17,976 nt of DNA, from contig DJWK01000028.1 in assembly GCA_002441555.1 (NCBI GenBank), positions 1-17,976 on the forward strand, written 5' to 3'. This document shows, one piece after another, positions 8,801 through 15,449 of the stretch (positions within the stretch are counted from its first letter, which is position 1; each line of letters begins with the position of its first letter). The notes under the pieces were generated by a model that worked only from the letters and a program-made list of their open reading frames with translations, was not told where the DNA came from and ran no database searches. This DNA comes from Thermodesulfobacteriaceae bacterium UBA6232 (GTDB lineage: Bacteria; Desulfobacterota; Thermodesulfobacteria; Thermodesulfobacteriales; Thermodesulfobacteriaceae). Position numbers and translations under genes: made by a program.

Positions 8801-8832
8801 CCAAAAAATTGATAATTATTTGGGGGTATTTA

Positions 8833-9606
8833 TTGAATCTTTATAAAAAACTAAAAAAATTGATTGGAAAGGCTGTATTTGGTTATGATCTTGTGGAAGA
8901 GGGTGACAAAATTTTAATTGCCCTTTCAGGAGGAGAAGACAGTCTTGTATTAACCCACTTTTTAGCGGAATGGAGGCATCTTTATCATAAAAATCTTTAT
9001 CTTTATGCCTTACACTTGGATATGGGCTTTAGCAAAGACGAAGAGGCTTACAGATTGGGAGTAGAGTATTTGAAAAATTTTTGCGAAGAGAGGGAAATTA
9101 TTTTCATGTTTGATAAAATAAAGGCTGGGGAGATGGCAATTGAGGCTTATGATAAGGGAGAGGCCTCACCCTGTTTTGTGTGTTCCTGGCACAGAAGAAA
9201 ATACTTTTTCAACCTTGCTAATACCCTTGGGATAAAAAAAATAGCTTTTGGCCATCATAAAGATGATGTAATTGTTACCTTTTTTATAAATATGTTTTAT
9301 TGCGGTGAACTTTCAACTATCCTTCCTAAACAAGAAATGTTCAAAGGAAATCTTTATTTAATACGGCCTTTATATTTTGTTGAGAAAGATATGATTTCCA
9401 GATTTGTAAAACAAAGGGATTGGAGAATTCTTGAAAATCCCTGTCCTTTTTCGGGAGAGACCAAAAGAACTTACTGGAGTAAATTCTTGAGGGAAAACAT
9501 TTTCGACAAAGAGCCTGTTATCAAGCATAATGTTTTTTCTGCCCTTTTTAAACCGAGGCTTGATTACTTACCAAATCCACCTAAGAAGGGCAAAATTTCA
9601 AATTAG
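8833..9606 (+). CDS. TtcA-like PP-loop ATPase, probable tRNA 2-thiolation enzyme
   Basis: A 257-residue adenine-nucleotide alpha-hydrolase-fold protein resembling TtcA, which makes 2-thiocytidine at tRNA position 32 using ATP and a [4Fe-4S] cluster. The PP-loop is SGGEDS (32-37), with Glu where TtcA has Lys. SPCFVCSWHRR supplies Cys114 and Cys117. A TtcA-type AFGHHKDD block is followed by NMFYCGELS and YLIRPLYFVEKD, and then NPCPF gives Cys204. In TtcA three cysteines (the two of CxxC plus the first of the later PCxxC) hold the cluster. All three positions are present here, while the fourth Cys is replaced (PCPFS). The frame remains open to a TTG at 8764. I chose the TTG at 8833 because it follows a TGGGGG-like ribosome binding site and homology starts just after. 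It is a single gene, convergent with waaA and sharing TTAG. A related thiolase such as a TtuA-type enzyme is possible. Confidence 0.8.
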   Translation: MNLYKKLKKLIGKAVFGYDLVEEGDKILIALSGGEDSLVLTHFLAEWRHLYHKNLYLYALHLDMGFSKDEEAYRLGVEYLKNFCEEREIIFMFDKIKAGEMAIEAYDKGEASPCFVCSWHRRKYFFNLANTLGIKKIAFGHHKDDVIVTFFINMFYCGELSTILPKQEMFKGNLYLIRPLYFVEKDMISRFVKQRDWRILENPCPFSGETKRTYWSKFLRENIFDKEPVIKHNVFSALFKPRLDYLPNPPKKGKISN

Positions 9607-10850
9607 GAAATAATACTTTCAATTAATTTCAAAGTTTTTTCAAGGGCCCCCTTTTTATTTTGAAAAAGTTGGTAGGCTCTTTCTGCTATCTCTTGAGCAA
9701 TTTTTGGGTTTTCAATAAGGTTTTTAAGGGTTTCTGAAAGCTTTTCTGAGTAGACCTGAATTAGGGCCTTTTCTTTAACAAAATCCCTCACAAAGGGAAA
9801 ATTATTCATGTAGGGCCCCGTTATAACAGGTTTTTTCCAATAAATGGCTTCAAGTGGATTTTGACCTCCATGTGGAATAAAGCTTCCTCCTATTATGGCA
9901 AGGTCACAGATTTTATAAAGGGAAGAAAGAATTCCCATTTCATCAAAAAGGAGAACGGCTTTTGCTTTTTTAAAATTTTTTAAAGAGGTTTTTAACTCGG
10001 AATATTTTAAAAATTCAATATCTTTGTCAATATTTTTCATAATTAAATGTTCCACCTCTTTGAAGCGTTCGGGATGTCTTGGAACCAATATCAAGCTTCC
10101 CTTATCCAGAGCTTTTAAAAAGCTTTTAAGGATAATTTCTTCTTCAGGAAAATGGGTGCTTCCTGCAATAATAAGAGGCCTCGGCAAATTTTTAAGTTCA
10201 GGAAAATCCCTTTCAGGAATGATAAGCTCAAATTTAAGATTTCCAACTACTTTTATTTTTTCTGGATTGACCCCAATTTTTATCAGTCTTTGCGCATAAA
10301 TTTCTTCCTGAACAGCAAGAAATTTCAATTTGTTGAAAAGGGGTTTAAAGAAAAATTTGAAAAACTTATATCTTTTAAAGGACCTCTCACTGATTCTTCC
10401 ATTTATCAAGGCAACGGGGATTTTTTCAGATATAATTCTTATGAGATTAGGCCAGATTTCTGTTTCTGCTATCAATAGAACTTGGGGTTGAGTTTTATGA
10501 AAAAATTTAAGAAGCGGTCTTTCTAAATCTAGAGGCAAATAATAAATTCTTACAGGGAGGTTTGAAAATCTATTTTGAGCAACAAGTCTTCCTGTATCTG
10601 TAATTGTTGTCAAAATAATATTATATTGTTCAGCCAAATTTTTAATCAAGGGAGCAATAACAAGAACTTCACCTACAGACACAGCATGGATCCAAATGAT
10701 AGGCTTTTTATCTTGAAAAGTGGGGGGTGTAATATAACCAAGTTTTTCTTTAAGCCAGTTAAGGGGTTTATTATCTTTTCTTTTAAGAAGTTCTTTTGGT
10801 AAATAAATTAAAAAGCCGAGAAAGTAAAGAAAGGAATAAAGTCTATACAT
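9603..10850 (-). CDS. waaA: 3-deoxy-D-manno-octulosonic acid (Kdo) transferase
   Basis: A 415-residue GT-B glycosyltransferase (GT30) that adds Kdo from CMP-Kdo to the lipid A precursor at the cytoplasmic face of the inner membrane. An N-terminal hydrophobic anchor (LYSFLYFLGFLIYLPKEL, residues 4-21) is followed by the acceptor-domain motif HAVSVGEVL with the catalytic Glu61. Other family blocks are LLIAETEIWPNLI, INGRISERSFKRYK, AGSTHFPEEE, LVPRHPERF and the CMP-sugar site IGGSFIPHGGQNPLEAIYW. Length fits KdtA/WaaA (about 420). The presence of this gene implies lipid A and an outer membrane. Its start overlaps the pgeF stop by 8 nt and it ends the long minus-strand run. Whether it adds one or two Kdo units cannot be read from sequence. 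Confidence 0.95.
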   Translation of the reverse strand: MYRLYSFLYFLGFLIYLPKELLKRKDNKPLNWLKEKLGYITPPTFQDKKPIIWIHAVSVGEVLVIAPLIKNLAEQYNIILTTITDTGRLVAQNRFSNLPVRIYYLPLDLERPLLKFFHKTQPQVLLIAETEIWPNLIRIISEKIPVALINGRISERSFKRYKFFKFFFKPLFNKLKFLAVQEEIYAQRLIKIGVNPEKIKVVGNLKFELIIPERDFPELKNLPRPLIIAGSTHFPEEEIILKSFLKALDKGSLILVPRHPERFKEVEHLIMKNIDKDIEFLKYSELKTSLKNFKKAKAVLLFDEMGILSSLYKICDLAIIGGSFIPHGGQNPLEAIYWKKPVITGPYMNNFPFVRDFVKEKALIQVYSEKLSETLKNLIENPKIAQEIAERAYQLFQNKKGALEKTLKLIESIIS

Positions 10851-11499
10851 TATTCAAGGTAATAAGGGAAATCTGTGTGAAATTATGGTTTTTTTCTCTC
10901 CTATAGCTATGGTATTTTTCTTTTAGACAATGGGTGCACTCAGGAGAAATCCAGATATTTTTTTCGGGTATTCCCAATTTTTTTGCCTGATAAAGATTTA
11001 TTAAGGAGAGATTGAGTAAAAAGGTTTGCCCATTTTTTTGAAAAAAAGGAGGTTTTTTAAAAAAAGAAGGAAGGCACTCAATTAAATCCTCCTTTACTTC
11101 ATAACAGGAAGCTTGAATATGTGGCCCAATGGCAATAAGAATGTCCTCAGGTTTAAAACCAATAGAGAAAATTTTTTCAAGGGTTTTTTTTAGTATTTCC
11201 GAAAAAGTTCCCCTCCAGCCAGCGTGCACCGCTCCTGCAATTTTTCGCTTTTTATCAGCTATTAGAATGGGAAGGCAATCCGCTGTTTGAACTCCAACGG
11301 TTAGATTTTTAGCAAGTGTAATTACTGCATCTCCTGGTTCAAAGGAAGGATCTTCCTCAATAAAAAGGATTTTATCAGAATGAATCTGTTTGGGAAAATA
11401 AACTTCTGGAAAAAGAAATTTTACTTCATTTTTGGGAATCTTTTTACTAAAGAAACCTTTTATTCCAAATTTTTTGAAAAGTTCTGGTTGATAGATCAT
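10843..11499 (-). CDS. pgeF: Multicopper-oxidase-like (DUF152/YfiH) purine nucleoside phosphorylase / peptidoglycan editing factor
   Basis: A 218-residue YlmD/YfiH-family protein. The catalytic zinc-type residues are visible as KQIHSD (His40), QTADCLP (Cys75) and HAGWRG (His92). IGPHIQASCYEVKED and the C-terminal CTHCLKEKYHSYRREK complete the family pattern. Members have been shown to phosphorolyse adenosine and inosine, and E. coli YfiH has been linked to correcting peptidoglycan precursors, so the exact job is open. A direct role in nucleoside salvage fits its place between rdgB (house-cleaning of deaminated dNTPs) and rph (phosphate-dependent RNA trimming). Its ATG shares a base with the rdgB stop (TAATG) and its own end overlaps waaA. 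Confidence 0.88.
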   Translation of the reverse strand: MIYQPELFKKFGIKGFFSKKIPKNEVKFLFPEVYFPKQIHSDKILFIEEDPSFEPGDAVITLAKNLTVGVQTADCLPILIADKKRKIAGAVHAGWRGTFSEILKKTLEKIFSIGFKPEDILIAIGPHIQASCYEVKEDLIECLPSFFKKPPFFQKNGQTFLLNLSLINLYQAKKLGIPEKNIWISPECTHCLKEKYHSYRREKNHNFTQISLITLNNV

Positions 11500-12113
11500 T
11501 ATAGATTTTTGAGAAATTCCTTTAATTTTTCCTTTAAATGTGTTAAGGCTTTTCCTCTATGGCTGAGTTTATTTTTAATTTCAGGGGGGAGTTCAGCTGC
11601 GGTTTTTTCATAATTATATTCTTTGACCAAAAATAGCGGGTCATATCCGAAACCAAAATTACCTCTTGGAGAAAAGGCAATTCGTCCTTCCCAGATTCCT
11701 TCAGCTGTTATATATTTTCCCGAGGGATGATAGCACACCATAACACAGACAAAACGAGCTCCCCTTTTTTCAATGGGGAGATCTTTTAAAAGTTCAAGGA
11801 GTTTTTGATTATTTTTCTCATCTGTGGCATCAGGGCCTGCAAATCGTGAAGAATAAATTCCTGGAGCCCCATTTAAAGCTTCAACTTCAAGGCCCGAATC
11901 ATCAGCCAATGCAAAAAGCCCTGTTTTTTCAGCATAATATTTGGCTTTCAAAAGGGCATTTTCAAAAAAAGTTTTTCCTGTCTCCTCTGGAGGAGGAATT
12001 TCAGGAAAGTCTTTTAGAGTCATTACTTTGAGGTCAAAATCTTTTAACATTTCTTTAATTTCTCTTATTTTTCCTTCATTTGTGGTTGCTATAAGCAAAG
12101 TTTTAGAGCTCAC
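11499..12113 (-). CDS. rdgB: dITP/XTP pyrophosphatase (Ham1/RdgB)
   Basis: Hydrolyses dITP, ITP and XTP to monophosphates plus pyrophosphate, keeping deaminated purines out of DNA and RNA. The 204-residue protein shows TTNEGK (10-15), GKTFFENALLKA, ADDSGLEVEALNGAPGIYSS (near 70-89), FGFGYDPLF and the C-terminal SHRGKAL, all hallmarks of the family. Two in-frame starts occur: TTG at 12116 and GTG at 12113. I prefer GTG because AGGAGG lies 6 nt before it, within the end of rph. The gene overlaps rph by 11 nt and pgeF by 1 nt. Rph-RdgB adjacency is widely conserved in bacteria and sometimes occurs as a fusion; here they are separate proteins. Confidence 0.95.
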   Translation of the reverse strand: MSSKTLLIATTNEGKIREIKEMLKDFDLKVMTLKDFPEIPPPEETGKTFFENALLKAKYYAEKTGLFALADDSGLEVEALNGAPGIYSSRFAGPDATDEKNNQKLLELLKDLPIEKRGARFVCVMVCYHPSGKYITAEGIWEGRIAFSPRGNFGFGYDPLFLVKEYNYEKTAAELPPEIKNKLSHRGKALTHLKEKLKEFLKNL

Positions 12114-12816
12114 CAAGGGCCTCCTTTTGTTTTAAAATAAGCTCTCTTATACCCCTTTCAGCAAGCTCTTTCATTTTGAAAAAATCCTCCCATGGGAAAG
12201 GCATTTTTTCTGCTCCAGCTTGAATTTCTGCAATTTTTCCGCTCTCAGTAAGAAAAAAATTAGCATCAACCTCTGCAAGGGTGTCTTCTTCATAGTTCAA
12301 ATCAAGATAAAAGTTTTCTCCAATTTTTCCCACACTTATTCCCGCCACATACTCTAAAATAGGGTTTTCTGTAATAAGTCCTCTTTCAAGAAGTTTATAT
12401 ATAGCTCTTTTTAAAGCCACAAAGGCACCAGTAACAGAGGCTGTTCTTGTACCTCCATCAGCGTTGAGAACATCACAGTCAATCCAGAGGGTTCTTTCTC
12501 CAAGTTTAGTAAGATCGGTAACAGCTCTTAAAACCCTTCCAATTAGCCTCTGGATTTCCTGAGAGCGTCCCTTCCTTCCCATGGTCTCTCTTGGAGTTCT
12601 CTCTATAGTCGCCCCTGGTAAAAAAGCATATTCAGCAGAAATCCAACCTGTTCCTGTTCCTTTAAGAAAAGGAGGGACCTTTTCATCAAGGCTAACGGTG
12701 CACAAAATCACTGTATTTCCAAGCTCAATTAGTACCGAGCTTAAAGGATTTTTTAAAAAATCTACTATAATTTTTACAGGTCTTAATTCATCAAAGGCCC
12801 TTCCGTCTGTTCTCAT
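12103..12816 (-). CDS. rph: Ribonuclease PH
   Basis: A 237-residue phosphorolytic 3'-to-5' exoribonuclease that trims tRNA precursors and other RNA 3' ends, forming a hexamer ring. It starts MRTDGRAFDELRPVKI as expected. Later come GWISAEYAFLPGAT, the phosphate- and RNA-binding arginine stretch GRKGRSQEIQRLIGR (80-94), DCDVLNADGGTRTASVTG (113-130) and EVDANFFLTESGKIAEIQ (182-199). Full-length and apparently active: no truncation like that in E. coli K-12 rph is seen. A GGAGAG ribosome binding site precedes the ATG. It is separated by 34 AT-rich nt from the Fe-S-like gene upstream and overlaps rdgB. Confidence 0.96.
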   Translation of the reverse strand: MRTDGRAFDELRPVKIIVDFLKNPLSSVLIELGNTVILCTVSLDEKVPPFLKGTGTGWISAEYAFLPGATIERTPRETMGRKGRSQEIQRLIGRVLRAVTDLTKLGERTLWIDCDVLNADGGTRTASVTGAFVALKRAIYKLLERGLITENPILEYVAGISVGKIGENFYLDLNYEEDTLAEVDANFFLTESGKIAEIQAGAEKMPFPWEDFFKMKELAERGIRELILKQKEALGEL

Positions 12817-12850
12817 ATCTTAACTCTCCAACACATTGTATTATTTTTTA

Positions 12851-13315
12851 TTATTTTGTATTAGGACATAATATAAGATAACCTAAGTATCTATTACATT
12901 CAACTAAATTTAAATCCTTAGGTAATTTAAGATCCATAGGACAAATCTTTTCACAAAGAGAATATGTATTTAAGATACCATAAATCAGATCAAGGGAGTA
13001 TAAACTTTTGCAAAAGAATCTTAAAACAAACCTTCCCAAAAAGTGGCTAAAAAGAAGAATCGGCACCAAAAGATAAAGAACAACATGAGAAAGATAAGTT
13101 ATGGGAAGAATTCTTGGCGAAATCATGATTTGTTGCATAGAGACAAGGAGGCAGGAATAAAGAGCTGCCGGACAGGTATAGCAATTTAATCCGAAGCCAA
13201 AGAATCTTTTAAGATAACCAGTATAAATATTTCCCGTAGATAAAAAGCCCAAGTAACCGTTATGAAGAACCGTTGAGAGGTTTTGAGAGAGCCTTCTCAG
13301 TCTAAAAATCTTCAT
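12851..13315 (-). CDS. Degenerate polyferredoxin-like (NapH-type) membrane protein
   Basis: A 154-residue membrane protein. It reads like a shortened 4Fe-4S-binding membrane protein: a basic N-terminus, NGYLGFLSTGNIYTG, then LNCYTCPAALYSC (Cys45, 48, 55), hydrophobic helices near 72-99, and a C-terminal ferredoxin-like tail. That tail is altered. FC102KSLY106S stands where CxxxCP is typical. Only the last two cysteines of a first CX2CX2CX3CP remain (Cys121, Cys125-Pro). The second reads C140-x2-Y143-x2-Y146-x3-C150-Pro, so the two middle cysteines are Tyr. A linker before Cys121 also seems short. There are no internal stops. The ATG follows the upstream stop directly (TAAAATG) with little ribosome binding site, implying coupling to the small peptide. 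It may be a decaying gene or a protein that no longer holds clusters; I cannot tell which. Confidence 0.6.
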   Translation of the reverse strand: MKIFRLRRLSQNLSTVLHNGYLGFLSTGNIYTGYLKRFFGFGLNCYTCPAALYSCLLVSMQQIMISPRILPITYLSHVVLYLLVPILLFSHFLGRFVLRFFCKSLYSLDLIYGILNTYSLCEKICPMDLKLPKDLNLVECNRYLGYLILCPNTK

Positions 13316-13316
13316 T

Positions 13317-13457
13317 TTATTCTAAACCTATGCAGGGAAGACAAAGAATACATCCACTTGAATGAATAAAAACTGGCCCATTGAAAATTCCAACTGTTAA
13401 AGAAAAGATTGCCAAAATTAAAAGAAAATTGGGAAAATATTTTAAGATTCCCTTCAT
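13317..13457 (-). CDS. 46-residue membrane peptide with CxxCxxC motif (CD1871A-like)
   Basis: Starts MKGILKYFPNFLLILAIFSL, has one predicted membrane helix (about residues 9-27), then GPVFIHSSG and ends CILCLPCIGLE with Cys36, Cys39 and Cys42. The shape (short, one helix, cysteine pair followed by IGxx at the very C-terminus) resembles the CD1871A family of CXXC-motif peptides, which I recall from memory. The ATG overlaps the glmM stop as ATGA, and GGAG (13467-13470) lies 9 nt upstream. The TAA is followed at once by the ATG of the polyferredoxin-like gene, so the two look co-translated. A role in metal or redox handling with that partner is an inference. The frame differs from a longer overlapping frame (13312-13590), which has no family features and is rejected. 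Confidence 0.65.
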   Translation of the reverse strand: MKGILKYFPNFLLILAIFSLTVGIFNGPVFIHSSGCILCLPCIGLE

Positions 13458-14806
13458 GATAAATTTCTCCGAATAATATCTGCAAACTCTTCAGCAAGCG
13501 CTTTGGCAAGGGATTCAGAGTTGGCCTCAACCATAACTCTATATTTAGGTTCTGTGCCAGAAGGTCTAATAAGAATGCGCACCTTTTCACCCAATTCTTT
13601 ATTTATAACCTCAATTTTTTGAGAAAGTTCAGGAATTTGTTCTATTGATTTTTTTTCTCTAACTTTGATGTTTATAAGTATTTGAGGAAATTTTTCAAAG
13701 GGTGGGTAAAATTCAGAAAGATCTTTTTCTTTTTCTTTTAGAATAGTTAACAGTCTTAAGGCGCAGAGGAGTCCATCCCCTGTGGTTGCCTTATCAAGAA
13801 AAATGATATGGCCAGAGGTTTCTCCACCGAGGAGAGCGCCTTTTTCCTTCATGGCCATAACTACATATCTATCCCCTACAGAGGTGCGTATAAGGGTGAG
13901 TCCCTCCTTTTCTAAGAATTTTTCAAGCCCTTTATTAGTCATAACAGTTCCAACCACATAAGGAGAGGTTAAAAGTCCCTTTTCTATAAAATAACGAGTA
14001 AAAAGGGCAAGCAAATCATCACCATCCCAGAAATTTCCTTTGTCGTCTATCACAGCGATTCGATCCCCGTCTCCGTCAAGGGCAATTCCTATATTAAGAT
14101 TTTTTTCCAGAACCAGTTTTTTGATTTTCTCTGGATGGAGAGCACCGCAGTTTTCGTTGATATTCAGCCCATTTGGTTCACAAAAAATTGAATAGACCTT
14201 TCCGCCCAGCTCCTCAAGAACAAGGGGCCCTACTTGATAGCAGGCTCCATTGGCACAGTCAATTCCTATTTTTAAACCTTCAAAATTTATATTAGAAGGA
14301 ACAACGGATTTTAAATGTACAGCGTATCTCCCAAGGGCATCTTTAATTCTAAAGGCCCTTCCTATATTATCTTTTATAGCCCTTTTTTCAGAAAAACTTT
14401 CATCGTAGACCAATTTTTCAATTTCTTCTTCCTTTTCATCGGGCAATTTAAACCCTTCGCTGTTAAATATTTTTATTCCATTATCATAGTAGGGATTATG
14501 AGAGGCTGAAATTACAATACCAGCATCCGCTCGCATATCTTTGGTAAGAAAGGCAATTCCTGGGGTGGGAATAGGTCCCACTAAGTACACATTAACTCCC
14601 ATGGAGCAGAGTCCAGCCGTTAAAGCAGATTCAAATAGATAGCCCGATAATCTGGTATCTTTTCCTATAATAACTTTACTCTGATGATGCGCTTTATTTT
14701 TAAAAAGATAGCCCACAGCCCTTCCCACCTGTAGAGCAATTTCAGGTGTCATGGGGAATAAATTAGCTTCACCCCGTATTCCATCTGTCCCAAAAAGTTT
14801 TTTCAT
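13454..14806 (-). CDS. glmM: Phosphoglucosamine mutase
   Basis: Interconverts glucosamine-6-phosphate and glucosamine-1-phosphate for UDP-GlcNAc, feeding peptidoglycan and lipid A. The 450-residue protein opens MKKLFGTDGIRGEAN. The phosphoserine loop is SASHNP (100-105), with Ser102 as the phosphorylated residue. DGDGDR (244-249) binds Mg2+, GGETSGH (327-333) is the sugar loop, and RPSGTEP (414-420) is the phosphate-binding loop. All are intact and the length matches E. coli GlmM (445). It sits directly after cdaA-cdaR. In Firmicutes GlmM binds and inhibits CdaA, so the adjacency suggests c-di-AMP synthesis is tied to cell wall precursor supply; that link is inferred here. Its stop overlaps the start of the small CxxCxxC peptide. 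Confidence 0.96.
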   Translation of the reverse strand: MKKLFGTDGIRGEANLFPMTPEIALQVGRAVGYLFKNKAHHQSKVIIGKDTRLSGYLFESALTAGLCSMGVNVYLVGPIPTPGIAFLTKDMRADAGIVISASHNPYYDNGIKIFNSEGFKLPDEKEEEIEKLVYDESFSEKRAIKDNIGRAFRIKDALGRYAVHLKSVVPSNINFEGLKIGIDCANGACYQVGPLVLEELGGKVYSIFCEPNGLNINENCGALHPEKIKKLVLEKNLNIGIALDGDGDRIAVIDDKGNFWDGDDLLALFTRYFIEKGLLTSPYVVGTVMTNKGLEKFLEKEGLTLIRTSVGDRYVVMAMKEKGALLGGETSGHIIFLDKATTGDGLLCALRLLTILKEKEKDLSEFYPPFEKFPQILINIKVREKKSIEQIPELSQKIEVINKELGEKVRILIRPSGTEPKYRVMVEANSESLAKALAEEFADIIRRNLS

Positions 14807-14834
14807 TTATGAAACCCCTTGGAACAAACTTAAC

Positions 14835-15449
14835 TTAACGAGCTAAGTAAATAATTTTAACTTTATTTGGTTGAACTTCAAGAACACTTTCAGGATATAT
14901 AATTTTGGCATCCACAATTTTATTTGTTTTCAGTTCAAAAAAATCAATTTCTTCGGTTTGAACCTCTTTAATTTCCTTTATATCTTCCCAAAAACCCTTT
15001 AAAAGAACCACATTTGGTTTTATCAAAAGTTTTATTTTTTCTCCTTGAGCATTTGCAAGCTTGATTTTAACAGGTACCCTCTTTGAGGAGATTTTTTTAA
15101 TCACAAGGGTTGTATAGGTAGGATTAAGTTCTTTTATTTTGATATCCTTAGGTAAATTAATTTTTTCAATGGGGATTCGGATCTGATGAACACCTGGGGA
15201 ATACTTTGTCACATCAAGCTCGATTTGAAGAGTAGTGAAGTTAATAGATCTAAATTGGCTTCTCGTTCCGGTTATCACAATGTTTATAGAACTCGGATTA
15301 AGTTCATAAACATAGTTATTATTTTGATTCCCTTTTAGAACTATAGGAATTTCAAGGCGTTTATCTACAGGTTTCCCCCAGACAATAAAATACCAAAGAG
15401 TGGTTGCCAATAAAAAAGAAACTATTTTTAACTTATGCTCTCTTTTCAC
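14835..15449 (-). CDS. cdaR: YbbR-domain protein, putative c-di-AMP synthase regulator CdaR
   Basis: A 204-residue protein with an N-terminal signal anchor (KLKIVSFLLATTLWYFIVWG, residues 6-25) and an extracytoplasmic part of YbbR-type beta repeats. Family-like strands include LEIPIVLKG, NPSSINIVITGTRSQF and a second copy around KRVPVKIKLANAQGEKIKLL. Length allows about two repeats, fewer than the four of B. subtilis CdaR. CdaR proteins sit in the membrane and modulate CdaA. It overlaps the cdaA stop by 17 nt and precedes glmM by 28 nt, the canonical cdaA-cdaR-glmM order. The assignment rests on this order plus the anchor and repeats. Confidence 0.82.
   Translation of the reverse strand: MKREHKLKIVSFLLATTLWYFIVWGKPVDKRLEIPIVLKGNQNNNYVYELNPSSINIVITGTRSQFRSINFTTLQIELDVTKYSPGVHQIRIPIEKINLPKDIKIKELNPTYTTLVIKKISSKRVPVKIKLANAQGEKIKLLIKPNVVLLKGFWEDIKEIKEVQTEEIDFFELKTNKIVDAKIIYPESVLEVQPNKVKIIYLAR

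Noticed and set aside
8764..8832. Upstream extension of the TtcA-like protein from TTG at 8764
   Set aside because: It overlaps the predicted promoter -35/-10, lacks a ribosome binding site, and its sequence shows no family match.
9631..9670. Inverted repeat TTTTTCAA...TTGAAAAA around GGGCCCC near the waaA end, considered as a terminator for the TtcA-like gene
   Set aside because: It lies within waaA codons, the stem is AT-only with a 16-nt loop, and no T tract follows the plus-strand hairpin.
10152..10478. Plus-strand open frames opposite waaA (10024-10299, 10152-10478, 10575-10802)
   Set aside because: They are antisense shadows of WaaA, low-complexity, with no start signals.
12817..12850. 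Possible promoter or terminator between the polyferredoxin-like gene and rph
   Set aside because: Only 34 AT-rich nt with the rph ribosome binding site; no hairpin and no -35/-10 pair that stands out.
13312..13590. 92-codon minus-strand frame spanning the glmM end and the small peptide
   Set aside because: Its first half lies in glmM out of frame, it has no family features, and the overlapping 46-codon frame has a ribosome binding site and a coherent cysteine motif.
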